From: JAUIKM01 sp964445695
Lineage (GTDB): Bacteria > Bacteroidota > Ignavibacteria > Kapaibacteriales > UBA7675
Direction of reading: 5' to 3'
Length of the DNA: 64,000 nucleotides
NCBI GenBank assembly: GCA_964445695.1
Contig: CAYULF010000001.1
Coordinates: 248,001-312,000 of the forward strand
Shown: piece after piece, positions 9,134 to 18,584 of the stretch
How the letters are laid out: each line of letters starts with the position of its first letter
How positions within the stretch are numbered: position 1 is the stretch's first letter
The notes under the pieces: model-generated
What the model saw: the letters and a program-made list of their open reading frames with translations, nothing else
Told to the model about the DNA's origin: nothing
The model's database searches: none
Made by a program: the position numbers and the translations under genes

Positions 9134-9895
9134 TCAGCGTTCCAGTGCCTGAAAGGAAAAAATGTTGTCGGGAATGTCAATGTCGAACTCGACCTCGTTG
9201 AAACTCATCTCCGTGCTGTGGCCGGGTTTGAGTTCGTCGCGCATGATCCAGGTACGCGGAATCTTGCGTCCGCCCGCTTCGGCGTAGTCGCGGAAGACCT
9301 GACTGCGCACCAGCACGTTTTTTTCGTCGTAGTACAGAATTTTGGCCGGCAGAAAATCGGCACTGCGCACCCAGTATTCAATCACGCCCCAGACCACCGG
9401 CGCGTCGTCGTGCGGCTTGAGGCTCAGTTTCCAGCACTCCGCGCCTTCGGCCGCTTCGCTGCCGAGCAGGGCCACGTCGTAGTCGTCGCGCAGGCTGGAT
9501 TCGCGCACCAGGTCGTCAAAAGTGTAGTCGGAGCCGTTCCAGGACTGCAGCATCATCGAAGGCGGAATTTTCACGGTCGTCTCGGTATTGCGCAGATACA
9601 TCCAGATTTCATTGCCGATCTTGAGCGTTTTGTTGCCCGCTTCGCGTTTCGGCGCAATGATCTTGATCAGCGCCTTGTCGTTCTCCTCCACCCACCAGCT
9701 CTGCATCGTAAAGCTGCGCGTGTAGTCCGGCGTGACGACTTTCATCGTGTACTCGCCTTTGCTGCTCTTGCCTTTGAGCTGCTCTTCGCTGCGGTCGAGA
9801 ATTTCGTCGGCCGTGGGCGTGTTCTGCGCCGCCGTCGGCCCGCACATCAGCAGGACCAGCAGCAGAGCGGGCAGGAAATTCCAGCGATTTTTCAT
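9134..9895 (-). CDS. LolA-like outer-membrane lipoprotein-sorting family protein
   Basis: A 253-residue exported protein with signal peptide FLPALLLVLLMCGPTAAQ. The body matches the periplasmic LolA-like family usually annotated outer membrane lipoprotein-sorting protein: DEILDRSEEQLKGKSSKGEYTMKVV near the start, WMYLRNTETTVKIPPSMMLQSWNGSDYTFDDLVR in the middle, then W..IEYWVR...LPAKILYYDEKNVLVRSQVFRDY. The fold is an open barrel that carries hydrophobic cargo across the periplasm. Its ATG overlaps the tetR stop (ATGA), and the permease follows after two bases, so it sits inside the operon as the likely periplasmic chaperone. Confidence 0.88.
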   Translation of the reverse strand: MKNRWNFLPALLLVLLMCGPTAAQNTPTADEILDRSEEQLKGKSSKGEYTMKVVTPDYTRSFTMQSWWVEENDKALIKIIAPKREAGNKTLKIGNEIWMYLRNTETTVKIPPSMMLQSWNGSDYTFDDLVRESSLRDDYDVALLGSEAAEGAECWKLSLKPHDDAPVVWGVIEYWVRSADFLPAKILYYDEKNVLVRSQVFRDYAEAGGRKIPRTWIMRDELKPGHSTEMSFNEVEFDIDIPDNIFSFQALER

Positions 9896-10500
9896 GATAC
9901 TGACCTTGTGTTTGAGTGGTTGGAGCAGTATTCCTTCACGAGATTTTCTTCGAAGTCGTCCAGGGGAAACCCGCGCGGCCAGAGCGACCAGGCGTGCAGT
10001 CCGATTCCATCCAGCAGCGCAAGTAGTTTGGCGGCTTCATACCGAACCGGATGCCGTCCAAGTTGCTCAAAAATTGCCTCGACCATCTGCCGCGTATCGT
10101 CGTACAGTCGCTGCATCACCGGCTGCATCTGCGCCGCGTGGTCCACTCGAATCAGCATACTGAAATACAGGCTCCAGAACTCGCCGTTTTCGCGCAGCAT
10201 GCGGAAACTCATACGCAGTAGTTGTTCCAGCTGCCGGATTGGTTCATCCTCTGTCAGCGCAGTCGCGAACATCGTCTCCATCTGCTCCCAGCCGTCCTGA
10301 ATCACGGCCTGCAGCAGCTCGTCCTTGCTGTCAAAATAGGTGTAAACCAGGCCCTTGGCCATCCCCGCTTCACGCGCCAGCAAGCTGATCGACGTCGCGT
10401 CAAATCCCTTGCGCGCAAACAGCCGCAACGCCGTGCGAATAATGTGCAGGCGTCGCTCCTGCCGCAGTGTTTCTATCTGTTCTGCTGTCCTTGGCGCCAT
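9892..10500 (-). CDS. TetR-family transcriptional regulator of the exporter operon
   Basis: About 202 residues. The N-terminal helix-turn-helix is classic TetR: IIRTALRLFARKGFDATSISLLAREAGMAKGLVYTYFDSKDELL. The C-terminal two thirds would be the ligand-binding and dimer domain. An upstream GTG at 10527 also opens the frame, but the ATG at 10500 has a GGAAAGGA site about ten bases before it while the GTG has none, so I prefer 10500. A palindromic operator lies just upstream, pointing to autoregulation. The stop overlaps the next start, so the regulator heads the operon and probably represses it until a lipophilic ligand is bound. Confidence 0.9.
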   Translation of the reverse strand: MAPRTAEQIETLRQERRLHIIRTALRLFARKGFDATSISLLAREAGMAKGLVYTYFDSKDELLQAVIQDGWEQMETMFATALTEDEPIRQLEQLLRMSFRMLRENGEFWSLYFSMLIRVDHAAQMQPVMQRLYDDTRQMVEAIFEQLGRHPVRYEAAKLLALLDGIGLHAWSLWPRGFPLDDFEENLVKEYCSNHSNTRSVS

Positions 10501-10536
10501 CGACGTTCCGTCCTTTCCGCGGATCACACTCCGTTT

Positions 10537-10556
10537 TTGACTGACCGATCAGTCAA
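10537..10556 (-). promoter_or_regulatory. TetR-type operator upstream of the tetR gene
   Basis: Perfect 8-bp arms TTGACTGA and TCAGTCAA flank a CCGA centre, the well-known TGACTGA-N-TCAGTCA form bound by many TetR proteins. It sits about 36 bases upstream of the preferred tetR ATG, where a dimer would block the promoter of the whole leftward operon. Confidence 0.8.
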
Positions 10557-10630
10557 ACATACGACGATATGTTTTCACCGCAAAGACCCGACCTGAAATT
10601 TCACGGATTTTTAGCGGTGGTTTGGACCAG

Positions 10631-10715
10631 ATTGCAGCGCCCCTGCCTGGCGGCGGGCTTGCTTTCATGACCGCTTTGTTTGTCGCCGAGCCTGAAACGT
10701 CAAGGCTTCGAACAT
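10631..10715 (+). repeat. Dispersed intergenic repeat, copy 1
   Basis: This shares a string of blocks in the same order with 25967-26062: ATTGCAGCGCC, GGCTTGCTTT, a GAC, TTGTTTG, a CGA, CCTGAAA and a final CTTCG/GAA. Spacer lengths differ slightly. Neither copy lies in a gene and neither encodes anything obvious. It is either an old non-coding repeat family or a conserved structured element. Confidence 0.5.
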
Positions 10716-10818
10716 GTTGAAGGAAACAGAATGCATGGTCGCTTAGCTGACGTCAGCGGCGCCTTCAAACTATTATCGGCCCGATTTCTATCTGGTTTAC
10801 CGGCAAAAAGAAGCTGGT

Positions 10819-10844
10819 AACTCTTCCATGTTTCTGGAAGAGTT
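10819..10844 (-). terminator. Possible terminator of the adhesin unit
   Basis: A perfect 10-bp stem (AACTCTTCCA / TGGAAGAGTT) with a 6-base loop lies 250 bases beyond the end of the leftward adhesin pseudogene. On the minus strand it is followed, after about nine bases, by CTTTTTG. The distance and the imperfect T-run make this tentative. Confidence 0.35.
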
Positions 10845-11091
10845 GGCGAATTCTTCCTGCACCCCGAAAACTCAGGTGGTGGAAAAAAGGTTGTCTCATT
10901 TCGCTTGAAAGTCAGTGCCTCAGGCAATCAAACACAAAGCCGTTCCCCCACCTGCATCCACTCCGCGGGACGAGCGGCAATATGTTAAAGCATATTCTTA
11001 GTTTCAGCAAGGCTGTGTTTTCGCACGCGATTTGAAGAATCAATTGCGACCGATGGAAGTGTCCACCAGCTCGCTGCATCCGCGCACTGAA

Positions 11092-13251
11092 TTAGTCCCC
11101 TATCACCACACTTCGACTCGCGCTGTACGGCCCGGCACGCATCACGATCTGATAGACGCCCGCGGCCAGGTTCGACACGCGGCGTACATATTCACCCGCG
11201 GCCAACGTTTCATTCGCCACGACCTCGACGCGCGTGCCGAGTGTGTTGTAAATCTCTACTGTTGTGTTGACCTCAAAGCCGGTTGAAAACTCAATGTCAA
11301 AACTTCCTGAAGCCGGATTGGGACTGGGCGTCCGCAGACCAAAGCCGATGCCTGTCAATCCGATGTTGCGCGACTGACTTAAACAGACGGGACTGAGCGG
11401 GATGCCGCCCGGGATAAATCGCAGGTCGATGCACGCGCCGCTCAATGAACTTGCCGTTATGTCGATGTGTGCAAACAGGGAGTCGTAGGGAAATTGAAAG
11501 ACTGTCAGCGGCAGTTGGAACAGCACACCGCTGGTTAACACACTCTCGCCCATGCCGTTAAATTCGACGGAATTTGCCGCGAGGTCTTCAGTTACCGTCC
11601 AGGTCCAGCCGGGCAGCATGTCTTCGTGACCGCGGCGCAGACCGAGGCCGTTGAGCGGGTATTCGAGTGTCAACGACAGGTCAGTAATGTTTAAGTTTTT
11701 GATATCGGACGCGTCGCCATTTAAGCGGACCTGCACGATGCGTTCTTCGCCCGGCGTGGCGGGACGGTCGTTGAGACGCACAACTTCAAATTCCAGCTCG
11801 GCGGCGGGACGCACGTTAACAGTTACCGAGGCTTGCGCCTCACAGCCGTTGTTGTCGGTTCCGGTCACTGTGTAGACCGTCGTTTGTCGTGGTGCGGCGG
11901 TCGGCGTCGCCGAGTTGACATCGTCGAGGCCGTCGGCCGGTTCCCAGCGATAGGTCGCTGCGCCGGAGGCTTGCAGTTGAACGCTTTCGCCCGCGCAGAT
12001 GTCAGCGACGGGTTCGATGTTAACAATCGGGTCGGGCAGGACTTCGAGTTCAACGTCAACGGTCGCCTCACAGCCGCCGCTGCCGCCCGTTACGCTGACG
12101 GTGATGTTATCTGTCACTGTTAAACGCGGCGTCGCCGAGTTTGCATCGTCAAACAATTCTTCGGGCTCCCAGCTGTACGTCTGCGCCCCGGTGGCTGAAA
12201 GCTGAACGACCGACCCGCGGCAGGCGGGCTCGGGGACTTCGATCTGAACGTCAAGCTCGTTCACAACATTGACGGTCACAAAGGCGCTGTCGACGCAGTC
12301 GGAGTTGTTAAATCCAAGTACGCGATAGTTTGTCGTTTCAGTCGGCGCGGCCTTCGGCGTCGCCGAGTTGACATCATCAAGTCCTGCGTCGGGCGACCAT
12401 TCGTAGCGCTCCGCGCCGGATGCCGTCAACTGAACCGACTCGCCGGGGCAAATGGTCTGGTCCGGTCCCGCTTCAACCTCGGGTACGTCCAGCACTTCAA
12501 CCAGTACGGAGTCGACAGCCTGGCATGCCCCGCTGCCGACCTGAAGACGGTATCTTGTCGTCTGACGCGGGCTGGCCGTCGGATTGGCTTTGCGGTTGTC
12601 GTCGAGTCCGGCGGCGGGCGTCCAGAGGAATTCCGCGCCGCCGCTGCCGTTTAACACAATGGACTCTCCGCGGCAGATCTGCACGTCCTCGCCCGCTTCG
12701 GCTGTTAACTTGTCCGCCACCGTGACGAGCACGGTGTCGCACTCCATGCATTCAAACTCATTCCAGCCGCAGACGACGTACTCGCCGCTGACATCTGGCG
12801 TGAAGTTTTGCTGCGGGTTGTTAATATCGCCGATACCGACGTCGTCACGCCATTCGTAGCGTTGCGCGCCTGTCGCGTTCAATTGCACGGCTTCGCCGCG
12901 GCACACGGTCAGATCGGGTCCGGCGTCGAGGTTTGGTTTCGGATTGACGCGCACGACGACTTCGCCGCTGTCCGCGCCGTTGTCGTTTTGTGCCACAAGT
13001 TTAACAGTAAACAGTCCGGGATTGCGATAGAGAATTTCGGGCGGCTCCGGTCCGTCGAAGCTTGCGGGTTCACCGCCTTCAAAGGTCCAGGACCAGTCGG
13101 CCGGGTTGCGGCGAGTTAAGTCTTTGAGTTTAAGGTACTCGCCGGCACAGAGGACGGTGTCGGCTTCAAATTTAACGTGCGGTTTGGCGCATTCGAGCCC
13201 GGCGTCGGGTGGTTGAGAGAGCCAGGAGCTGACGAAGGCCGGGAGGGAGCC
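11092..13251 (-). repeat. Homogenised 2,160-bp block, downstream copy
   Basis: This block aligns without a gap to 14449-16608 at a constant offset of 3,357 bases. Identity stops abruptly at GGGAGGGAGCC; beyond it the two genes resemble each other only at protein level. Differences are clustered (near 11960-12180 and 12720-13100), while runs such as about 11110-11950 look identical. This mosaic pattern is what gene conversion leaves. Confidence 0.85.
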
Positions 13252-14442
13252 GGGAAATCCTGCTTGCCGACCCTGCAAAAAAACGACACTATCCTGGTAG
13301 CCACATAAACTACCTTTGAGGTTGGGATTTTGAATAACATCGAGATGTGAATTCAGGTCAGCTATGTATATCTTTCCATCAAGACCTAACTGAATACTTT
13401 GGGATTCACCAATCGCTGTCAGTGGTGAACGCGGAGTGTTAATGACTTCGAGGCTGGCTTCAATTGCGGATTTGTCGTATAGTGAAATATCAAACTGAAT
13501 AAGACTCTCATCTCTGTCATTACGAGTTACATAGAGTTTCTTACTGTCTGGGGAGAATTCGCAACCATAAAGTGAGCGCGATGGTAGTGGAATGTCAAGT
13601 TTGATAGGATCACTCAATCTCCCTGACATATTGTCAAATCGATAAAGCTCTGGGTATCTATTCCGCCAGTTAACAAGGCACAGGTAGCTACCGTCCGGTG
13701 AAAACTTCATGCCTCCAATTGAGAAATGCCAATTGGCGGGAGGCTGAGGAGTATCAACCACTGGAGGCTGAAATCCAATGTTGCTTATGGTGTCAAATTA
13801 GCGGTAATCGCCACGTTGGTCAAGCCTCAACAAATAAAAAGTGTTAAGTCGTAGGTGATGAGTCAGCACCCAATAACCTTCTCCGTCACAAGTTTGCGTT
13901 GCTGCAACTTTTTCGCTAACTGAATCCAATACGGGTATGTTCTTGATCCAAACTCTCCAGGAATCATTTGAGCCATTGTTGTCCAACACAGAAACACTCA
14001 AAATAGGGTTATGGTATTGAGGTGATGAGGAGGAACCGCCAGCAGCAAAGAAGTAGATACGGTTGGGTAAACCTGGCACTGGCAATAATAGAACGCCCTG
14101 TGTGGTTGTAACAGACCCCAGCAGGCCTTGACCATTTTCAATAAATTGATGGTCCGATCCCCAAATTGACTCCCCATTGGTATAGAGCATCAGTTCGCCG
14201 GTGCACGGGTCCGAATATGCAGTACAATTCTCTCCGGAAACAAGTGCACCATTGGTGTCGGCTCTCGGTACGTCATTTTCGAAGACTAGACCGGCATTAA
14301 AGCCAAAGTACCAATGTTTGGTTTGGAGTTGGGCATTCGCAGCATGAACACAACAGGTCCATAGTCCGAGCAGCAACAGCGCAAAAACAATACAGTTGTT
14401 TCGCTTGTAAAGCTGTCCACAAATGACGCTGTTACTTTTCAC
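11092..14442 (-). pseudogene. T9SS-secreted propeller/PKD adhesin, interrupted by an in-frame stop
   Basis: This is a tandem copy of the gene at 14449-17769, starting with GTG at 14442 only six bases after that gene ends. A signal peptide (FALLLLGLWTCCVHAANAQ) and about 200 residues of propeller are followed by TAA at 13798-13800. The same frame then continues as FDTISNIGFQPP, matching FDTIRNMGYQPP in the intact copy, with no indel. Downstream are the rest of the propeller, a PKD domain, five Ig-like Cys-paired repeats (GESVQLxASGAxxYxWxP...), a cohesin-like domain, and a T9SS tail (PNPASGSFDIEF...GVYQIVMRAG). Unless the stop is read through or translation re-initiates near 13761, no full protein is made. 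The C-terminal block is under homogenisation with the neighbour. Confidence 0.8.
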
Positions 14443-14448
14443 ACTTTG

Positions 14449-16608
14449 TTACTCTCCTACCACCACACTTCGACTCGCGCTGTACGGCCCGGCACGCATC
14501 ACGATCTGATACACGCCCGCGGCCAGGTTCGACACGCGGCGTACATATTCACCCGCGGCCAACGTTTCATTCGCCACGACCTCGACGCGCGTGCCGAGTG
14601 TGTTGTAAATCTCTACTGTTGTGTTGACCTCAAAGCCGGTTGAAAACTCAATGTCAAAACTTCCTGAAGCCGGATTGGGACTGGGCGTCCGCAGACCAAA
14701 GCCGATGCCTGTCAATCCGATGTTGCGCGACTGACTTAAACAGACGGGACTGAGCGGGATGCCGCCCGGGATAAATCGCAGGTCGATGCACGCGCCGCTC
14801 AATGAACTTGCCGTTATGTCGATGTGTGCAAACAGGGAGTCGTAGGGAAATTGAAAGACTGTCAGCGGCAGTTGGAACAGCACACCGCTGGTTAACACAC
14901 TCTCGCCCATGCCGTTAAATTCGACGGAATTTGCCGCGAGGTCTTCAGTTACCGTCCAGGTCCAGCCGGGCAGCATGTCTTCGTGACCGCGGCGCAGACC
15001 GAGGCCGTTGAGCGGGTATTCGAGTGTCAACGACAGGTCAGTAATGTTTAAGTTTTTGATATCGGACGCGTCGCCATTTAAGCGGACCTGCACGATGCGT
15101 TCTTCGCCCGGCGTGGCGGGACGGTCGTTGAGACGCACAACTTCAAATTCCAGCTCGGCGGCGGGACGCACGTTAACAGTTACCGAGGCTTGCGCCTCAC
15201 AGCCGTTGTTGTCGGTTCCGGTCACTGTGTAGACCGTCGTTTGTCGTGGTGCGGCGGTCGGCGTCGCCGAGTTGACATCGTCGAGGCCGTCGGCCGGTTC
15301 CCAGCGATAGGTCGTCGCGCCGGAGGCTCGTAGCTCGACGCTCTCGCCCGCGCAGATCTCGGCGGCGGGTTCGATGGTAACCACCGGATCGGGCAGGACT
15401 TCGAGTTCGACGTCAACGGTCGCTTCGCAGCCGCCGCTGCGGCCCGTCACACGGACGGTAATATTTTCTTCCAGCGTTAAACGCGGCGTCGCCGAGTTTG
15501 CATCGTCAAACAAACCTTCGGGCTCCCAGCTGTAACTCTGTGCCCCGGTGGCTGAAAGCTGAACGACCGACCCGCGGCAGGCGGGCTCGGGGACTTCGAT
15601 CTGAACGTCAAGCTCGTTCACAACATTGACGGTCACAAAGGCGCTGTCGACGCAGTCGGAGTTGTTAAATCCAAGTACGCGATAGTTTGTCGTTTCAGTC
15701 GGCGCGGCCTTCGGCGTCGCCGAGTTGACATCATCAAGTCCTGCGTCGGGCGACCATTCGTAGCGCTCCGCGCCGGATGCCGTCAACTGAACCGACTCGC
15801 CGGGGCAAATGGTCTGGTCCGGTCCCGCTTCAACCTCGGGTACGTCCAGCACTTCAACCAGTACGGAGTCGACAGCCTGGCATGCCCCGCTGCCGACCTG
15901 AAGACGGTATCTTGTCGTCTGACGCGGGCTGGCCGTCGGATTGGCTTTGCGGTTGTCGTCGAGTCCGGCGGCGGGCGTCCAGAGGAATTCCGCGCCGCCG
16001 CTGCCGTTTAACACAATGGACTCTCCGCGGCAGATCTGCACGTCCTCGCCCGCTTCGGCTGTTAACTTGTCCGCCACGGTGACAAGCACGGTGTCGCAGT
16101 CCATGCAGTCAAACTCATTCCAGCCGCAGACGACGTACTCGCCGCTTGCGTCGGGAGTGAAGTTTTGCTGCGGGTTGTTAATATCGCCGATACCGACGTC
16201 GTCATGCCATTCGTAGCGCTGCGCGCCCGTGGCGAGAAGCTGCACGCTCTCGCCGCGGCAGACGGTCAGATCGGGTCCGGCGTCGAGGTTTGGCTTCGGA
16301 TTGACCCGTACGACGACTTCACCGCTGTCCGCGCCGTTGTCGTTTAGCGCTACGAGTTTAATAGTAAACACGCCGGGATTGCGATAGAGAATTTCGGGCG
16401 GCTCTGGTCCGTCGAAGCTTGCGGGTTCTCCGCCTTCAAAGGTCCAGGACCAGTCGGCCGGATTGCGGCGTGTCAAATCATTGAGTTTAAGGTACTCGCC
16501 GGCACAGAGGACGGTGTCGGCTTCAAATTTGACGTGTGGTTTGGCACATTCAAGCCCGGCGTCGGGCGGTTGAGAGAGCCAGGAGCTGACGAAGGCCGGG
16601 AGGGAGCC
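14449..16608 (-). repeat. Homogenised 2,160-bp block, upstream copy
   Basis: Partner of 11092-13251. It covers the PKD domain, the five Cys-paired repeats, the cohesin-like domain and the T9SS tail. The distal propeller and signal-peptide portions, outside the block, have diverged. Confidence 0.85.
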
Positions 16609-17769
16609 AATAGAGCGCTTGTCCATTAAAAAAACAGCGCTGTCTTGAAAATTGCAGGCAGCTCCTTTGGCATTCGGATTATTTATTACATCCAGGTATG
16701 AGTAATTGTCGCCAATGTAAATCTTACCATCCATTGCCAATTGAATGCTTTGAACCAGCCCAACGGCACCATCCCAACTTGAACTCGCACCATTTACGGC
16801 GGTATAACTGGATTGAATCGCTTCCTCGTCATAAGAAGCTAAGTCGAATTGAATCACATTTTCAATGTTGTCCACACGAGTTAAGTAAAGAAATCTGCTG
16901 TCAGAGGAAAACTCGCATCCATAAAGTCCATGAACAGGTGGTGGTAAATCCAATTTTATTGGATTGTTTAATTGACCAGTAGAGTTATCGAATTGAAACA
17001 GTTCAGCAAATCCACGTCTTTCTGACACCAAACACAAAAATCGGCCATCAGGTGAGAACTTCATGCCTCCAACTGAGAAAAACCAATGTGCAGAAGGTTG
17101 AATCGAGCCATTATGAGGAGGTTGATAACCCATGTTTCGAATAGTATCGAATCGCGTATAATTGTTGCTGTAATCAATCTTTAAGATATAGAACGTGTTT
17201 AACCGGATATGATGTGTTGCTACCCAATATCCTTCGCCATCGCAAGTCTGGGTCGCTGCAACTATTTCGCCCGTAGAATCAATGAGGTGTTTGTTTTTTA
17301 TCCAAACACGCCAATCTCCATCTTGCCCCTTTCGGTCCATAATGGAAACTGACAAATTCGGATACACTGTTGACGGTTCGAATGATGATCCCCCGCTGGC
17401 AAAGCAATAATAGCGATCATTTTGCCCCGGTGCAGGAAAAATCAGTACTCCTTGCGACGTTGTTGTTGACCCCAATAGTCCTTGCCCATTCTCGATGAAT
17501 TCATGGTCTGCTCCCCAGATTGACTCGCCATTAGAATAGAACAACAATTCACCTGTGCAAGGATCAGAATATGCGGTGCAGTTTTCACCCGCACGCATGG
17601 CTCCATTTGTATCAGGCTTGAGGCCATCTTTTTCAAAGACGAGCCCCGCATAATTGCCAAAGTACCAGTGTTTGGTCTGGAGTTGTGCTGGGGCATCCGA
17701 GTAAATCAGTAGCGAAAGAAGGACGACAGTCAAACATTGGGGAAGAGTTATGCAAGGTAGAATTTTCAC
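14449..17769 (-). CDS. T9SS-secreted propeller/PKD surface adhesin (intact copy)
   Basis: About 1,106 residues. The frame extends to 17793, but GTG at 17769 with AAGG upstream matches the GTGAAAA start of the tandem copy. Order: signal peptide (LTVVLLSLLIYSDAPAQ); a beta-propeller of about 380 residues with MKFSPDGRFLCLV and CEFSSDSRFLYLTR blades; a PKD domain (WSWTFEGGEPASFDG...PGVFTIKLVALNDNG); five repeats of about 72 residues, each with a Cys pair and GLDDVNSATP-like turn; a cohesin-like domain (ELEFEVVRLNDRPATPGEE...); and a C-terminal Por-type sorting tail ending SRSVVVGE. The tail directs export by T9SS and attachment at the surface. The role is presumably adhesion or binding of polymer; the ligand is unknown. 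Confidence 0.88.
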   Translation of the reverse strand: MKILPCITLPQCLTVVLLSLLIYSDAPAQLQTKHWYFGNYAGLVFEKDGLKPDTNGAMRAGENCTAYSDPCTGELLFYSNGESIWGADHEFIENGQGLLGSTTTSQGVLIFPAPGQNDRYYCFASGGSSFEPSTVYPNLSVSIMDRKGQDGDWRVWIKNKHLIDSTGEIVAATQTCDGEGYWVATHHIRLNTFYILKIDYSNNYTRFDTIRNMGYQPPHNGSIQPSAHWFFSVGGMKFSPDGRFLCLVSERRGFAELFQFDNSTGQLNNPIKLDLPPPVHGLYGCEFSSDSRFLYLTRVDNIENVIQFDLASYDEEAIQSSYTAVNGASSSWDGAVGLVQSIQLAMDGKIYIGDNYSYLDVINNPNAKGAACNFQDSAVFLMDKRSIGSLPAFVSSWLSQPPDAGLECAKPHVKFEADTVLCAGEYLKLNDLTRRNPADWSWTFEGGEPASFDGPEPPEILYRNPGVFTIKLVALNDNGADSGEVVVRVNPKPNLDAGPDLTVCRGESVQLLATGAQRYEWHDDVGIGDINNPQQNFTPDASGEYVVCGWNEFDCMDCDTVLVTVADKLTAEAGEDVQICRGESIVLNGSGGAEFLWTPAAGLDDNRKANPTASPRQTTRYRLQVGSGACQAVDSVLVEVLDVPEVEAGPDQTICPGESVQLTASGAERYEWSPDAGLDDVNSATPKAAPTETTNYRVLGFNNSDCVDSAFVTVNVVNELDVQIEVPEPACRGSVVQLSATGAQSYSWEPEGLFDDANSATPRLTLEENITVRVTGRSGGCEATVDVELEVLPDPVVTIEPAAEICAGESVELRASGATTYRWEPADGLDDVNSATPTAAPRQTTVYTVTGTDNNGCEAQASVTVNVRPAAELEFEVVRLNDRPATPGEERIVQVRLNGDASDIKNLNITDLSLTLEYPLNGLGLRRGHEDMLPGWTWTVTEDLAANSVEFNGMGESVLTSGVLFQLPLTVFQFPYDSLFAHIDITASSLSGACIDLRFIPGGIPLSPVCLSQSRNIGLTGIGFGLRTPSPNPASGSFDIEFSTGFEVNTTVEIYNTLGTRVEVVANETLAAGEYVRRVSNLAAGVYQIVMRAGPYSASRSVVVGE

Positions 17770-17889
17770 TTCTATACCTTCACCTAAATTCACGATTGTT
17801 TTGGGAAATCATACTTATAATATAAGCACCGATCGATTCCAATAAAACCGACCGGTGCCACAAATTGCTATACTTTATTCGGACACCTG

Positions 17890-18507
17890 CTAGTTGCAAA
17901 TGTCACTGCAACCGCCTCCATAAATAGAGCAATCATAAGTACCAGAAGATGGACTGGGAGTTCCGGCCGATAGCCCTGTAATATAGCCGTTCGTTTGGGT
18001 AATTGTCCAAACGACAACACAACAAGGCAAGGGGCCGCAAGCTCCCATGTTTGTAAATCCTCCTCCGCCGGCGCCACCCGAATATTGCTTCCAACAAGCC
18101 GGCATCAAAACAGTTACCGAGCCGTCAGGCAGAGGGCCGCAGTCCGAGAAATACATGCCGTGCAGTATAAGGTGTCGTACAATTGCATCAATGTTCGCCT
18201 TGGTCAGATCATGCACGCAATTCGAGCAATCTCCTAGAAATGTTGGATACACCAAACTATCAATCTGTAAGAAGCAATCTTCATCGCATTTAATTATCCG
18301 GTAGTAAACTCTGACATGGCAACCATTGGCAGCTAAGTCGCGGATCCGTGATTCTTCTGAGTAAAAATTGCAACCTTCTTCATCGATTTCAAGATCACAC
18401 TGCGCAATTGCCGCCGTCGGCTGCGCAAACATCGACATGCCTACAACGGCAAATGCCATGACGGCATATCGCCATGCACCTCGGCATGAATTAATCAGGA
18501 AATTCAT
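17890..18507 (-). CDS. Cys-rich secreted protein, paralogue of the 19371-19934 product
   Basis: About 205 residues. The frame starts at 18519, but the ATG at 18507 has GGAG five to six bases before it. The signal peptide reads AVMAFAVVGMSMFAQPTAAIAQ. The mature part has about 17 cysteines, with CSNC, PACWK, CGPLPCC and a tail CSIYGGGCSDIC. The pattern GC.V.V.Y, a CxxC, a helix with ANIDAI, a PxCW and CGxxPCC is shared with the protein at 19371-19934. No T9SS tail is present. The disulfide-rich layout suggests an extracellular protein; I do not know the family. Confidence 0.7.
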   Translation of the reverse strand: MNFLINSCRGAWRYAVMAFAVVGMSMFAQPTAAIAQCDLEIDEEGCNFYSEESRIRDLAANGCHVRVYYRIIKCDEDCFLQIDSLVYPTFLGDCSNCVHDLTKANIDAIVRHLILHGMYFSDCGPLPDGSVTVLMPACWKQYSGGAGGGGFTNMGACGPLPCCVVVWTITQTNGYITGLSAGTPSPSSGTYDCSIYGGGCSDICN

Positions 18508-18584
18508 TCTATTCTCCATTATTGAGTTCTCAATGTGTGTTAGAAAGGAATTGATCTGTCGGTGTCTTATCGAGCATTGCAGGC

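Larger units (their letters stand above)
10557..11091. other. Intergenic region with dispersed repeat and hairpin
   Basis: No gene is seen between the tetR promoter and the end of the adhesin pseudogene. It holds one copy of an intergenic repeat (10631-10715) shared with 25967-26062, and a 10-bp hairpin at 10819-10844. Confidence 0.5.
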
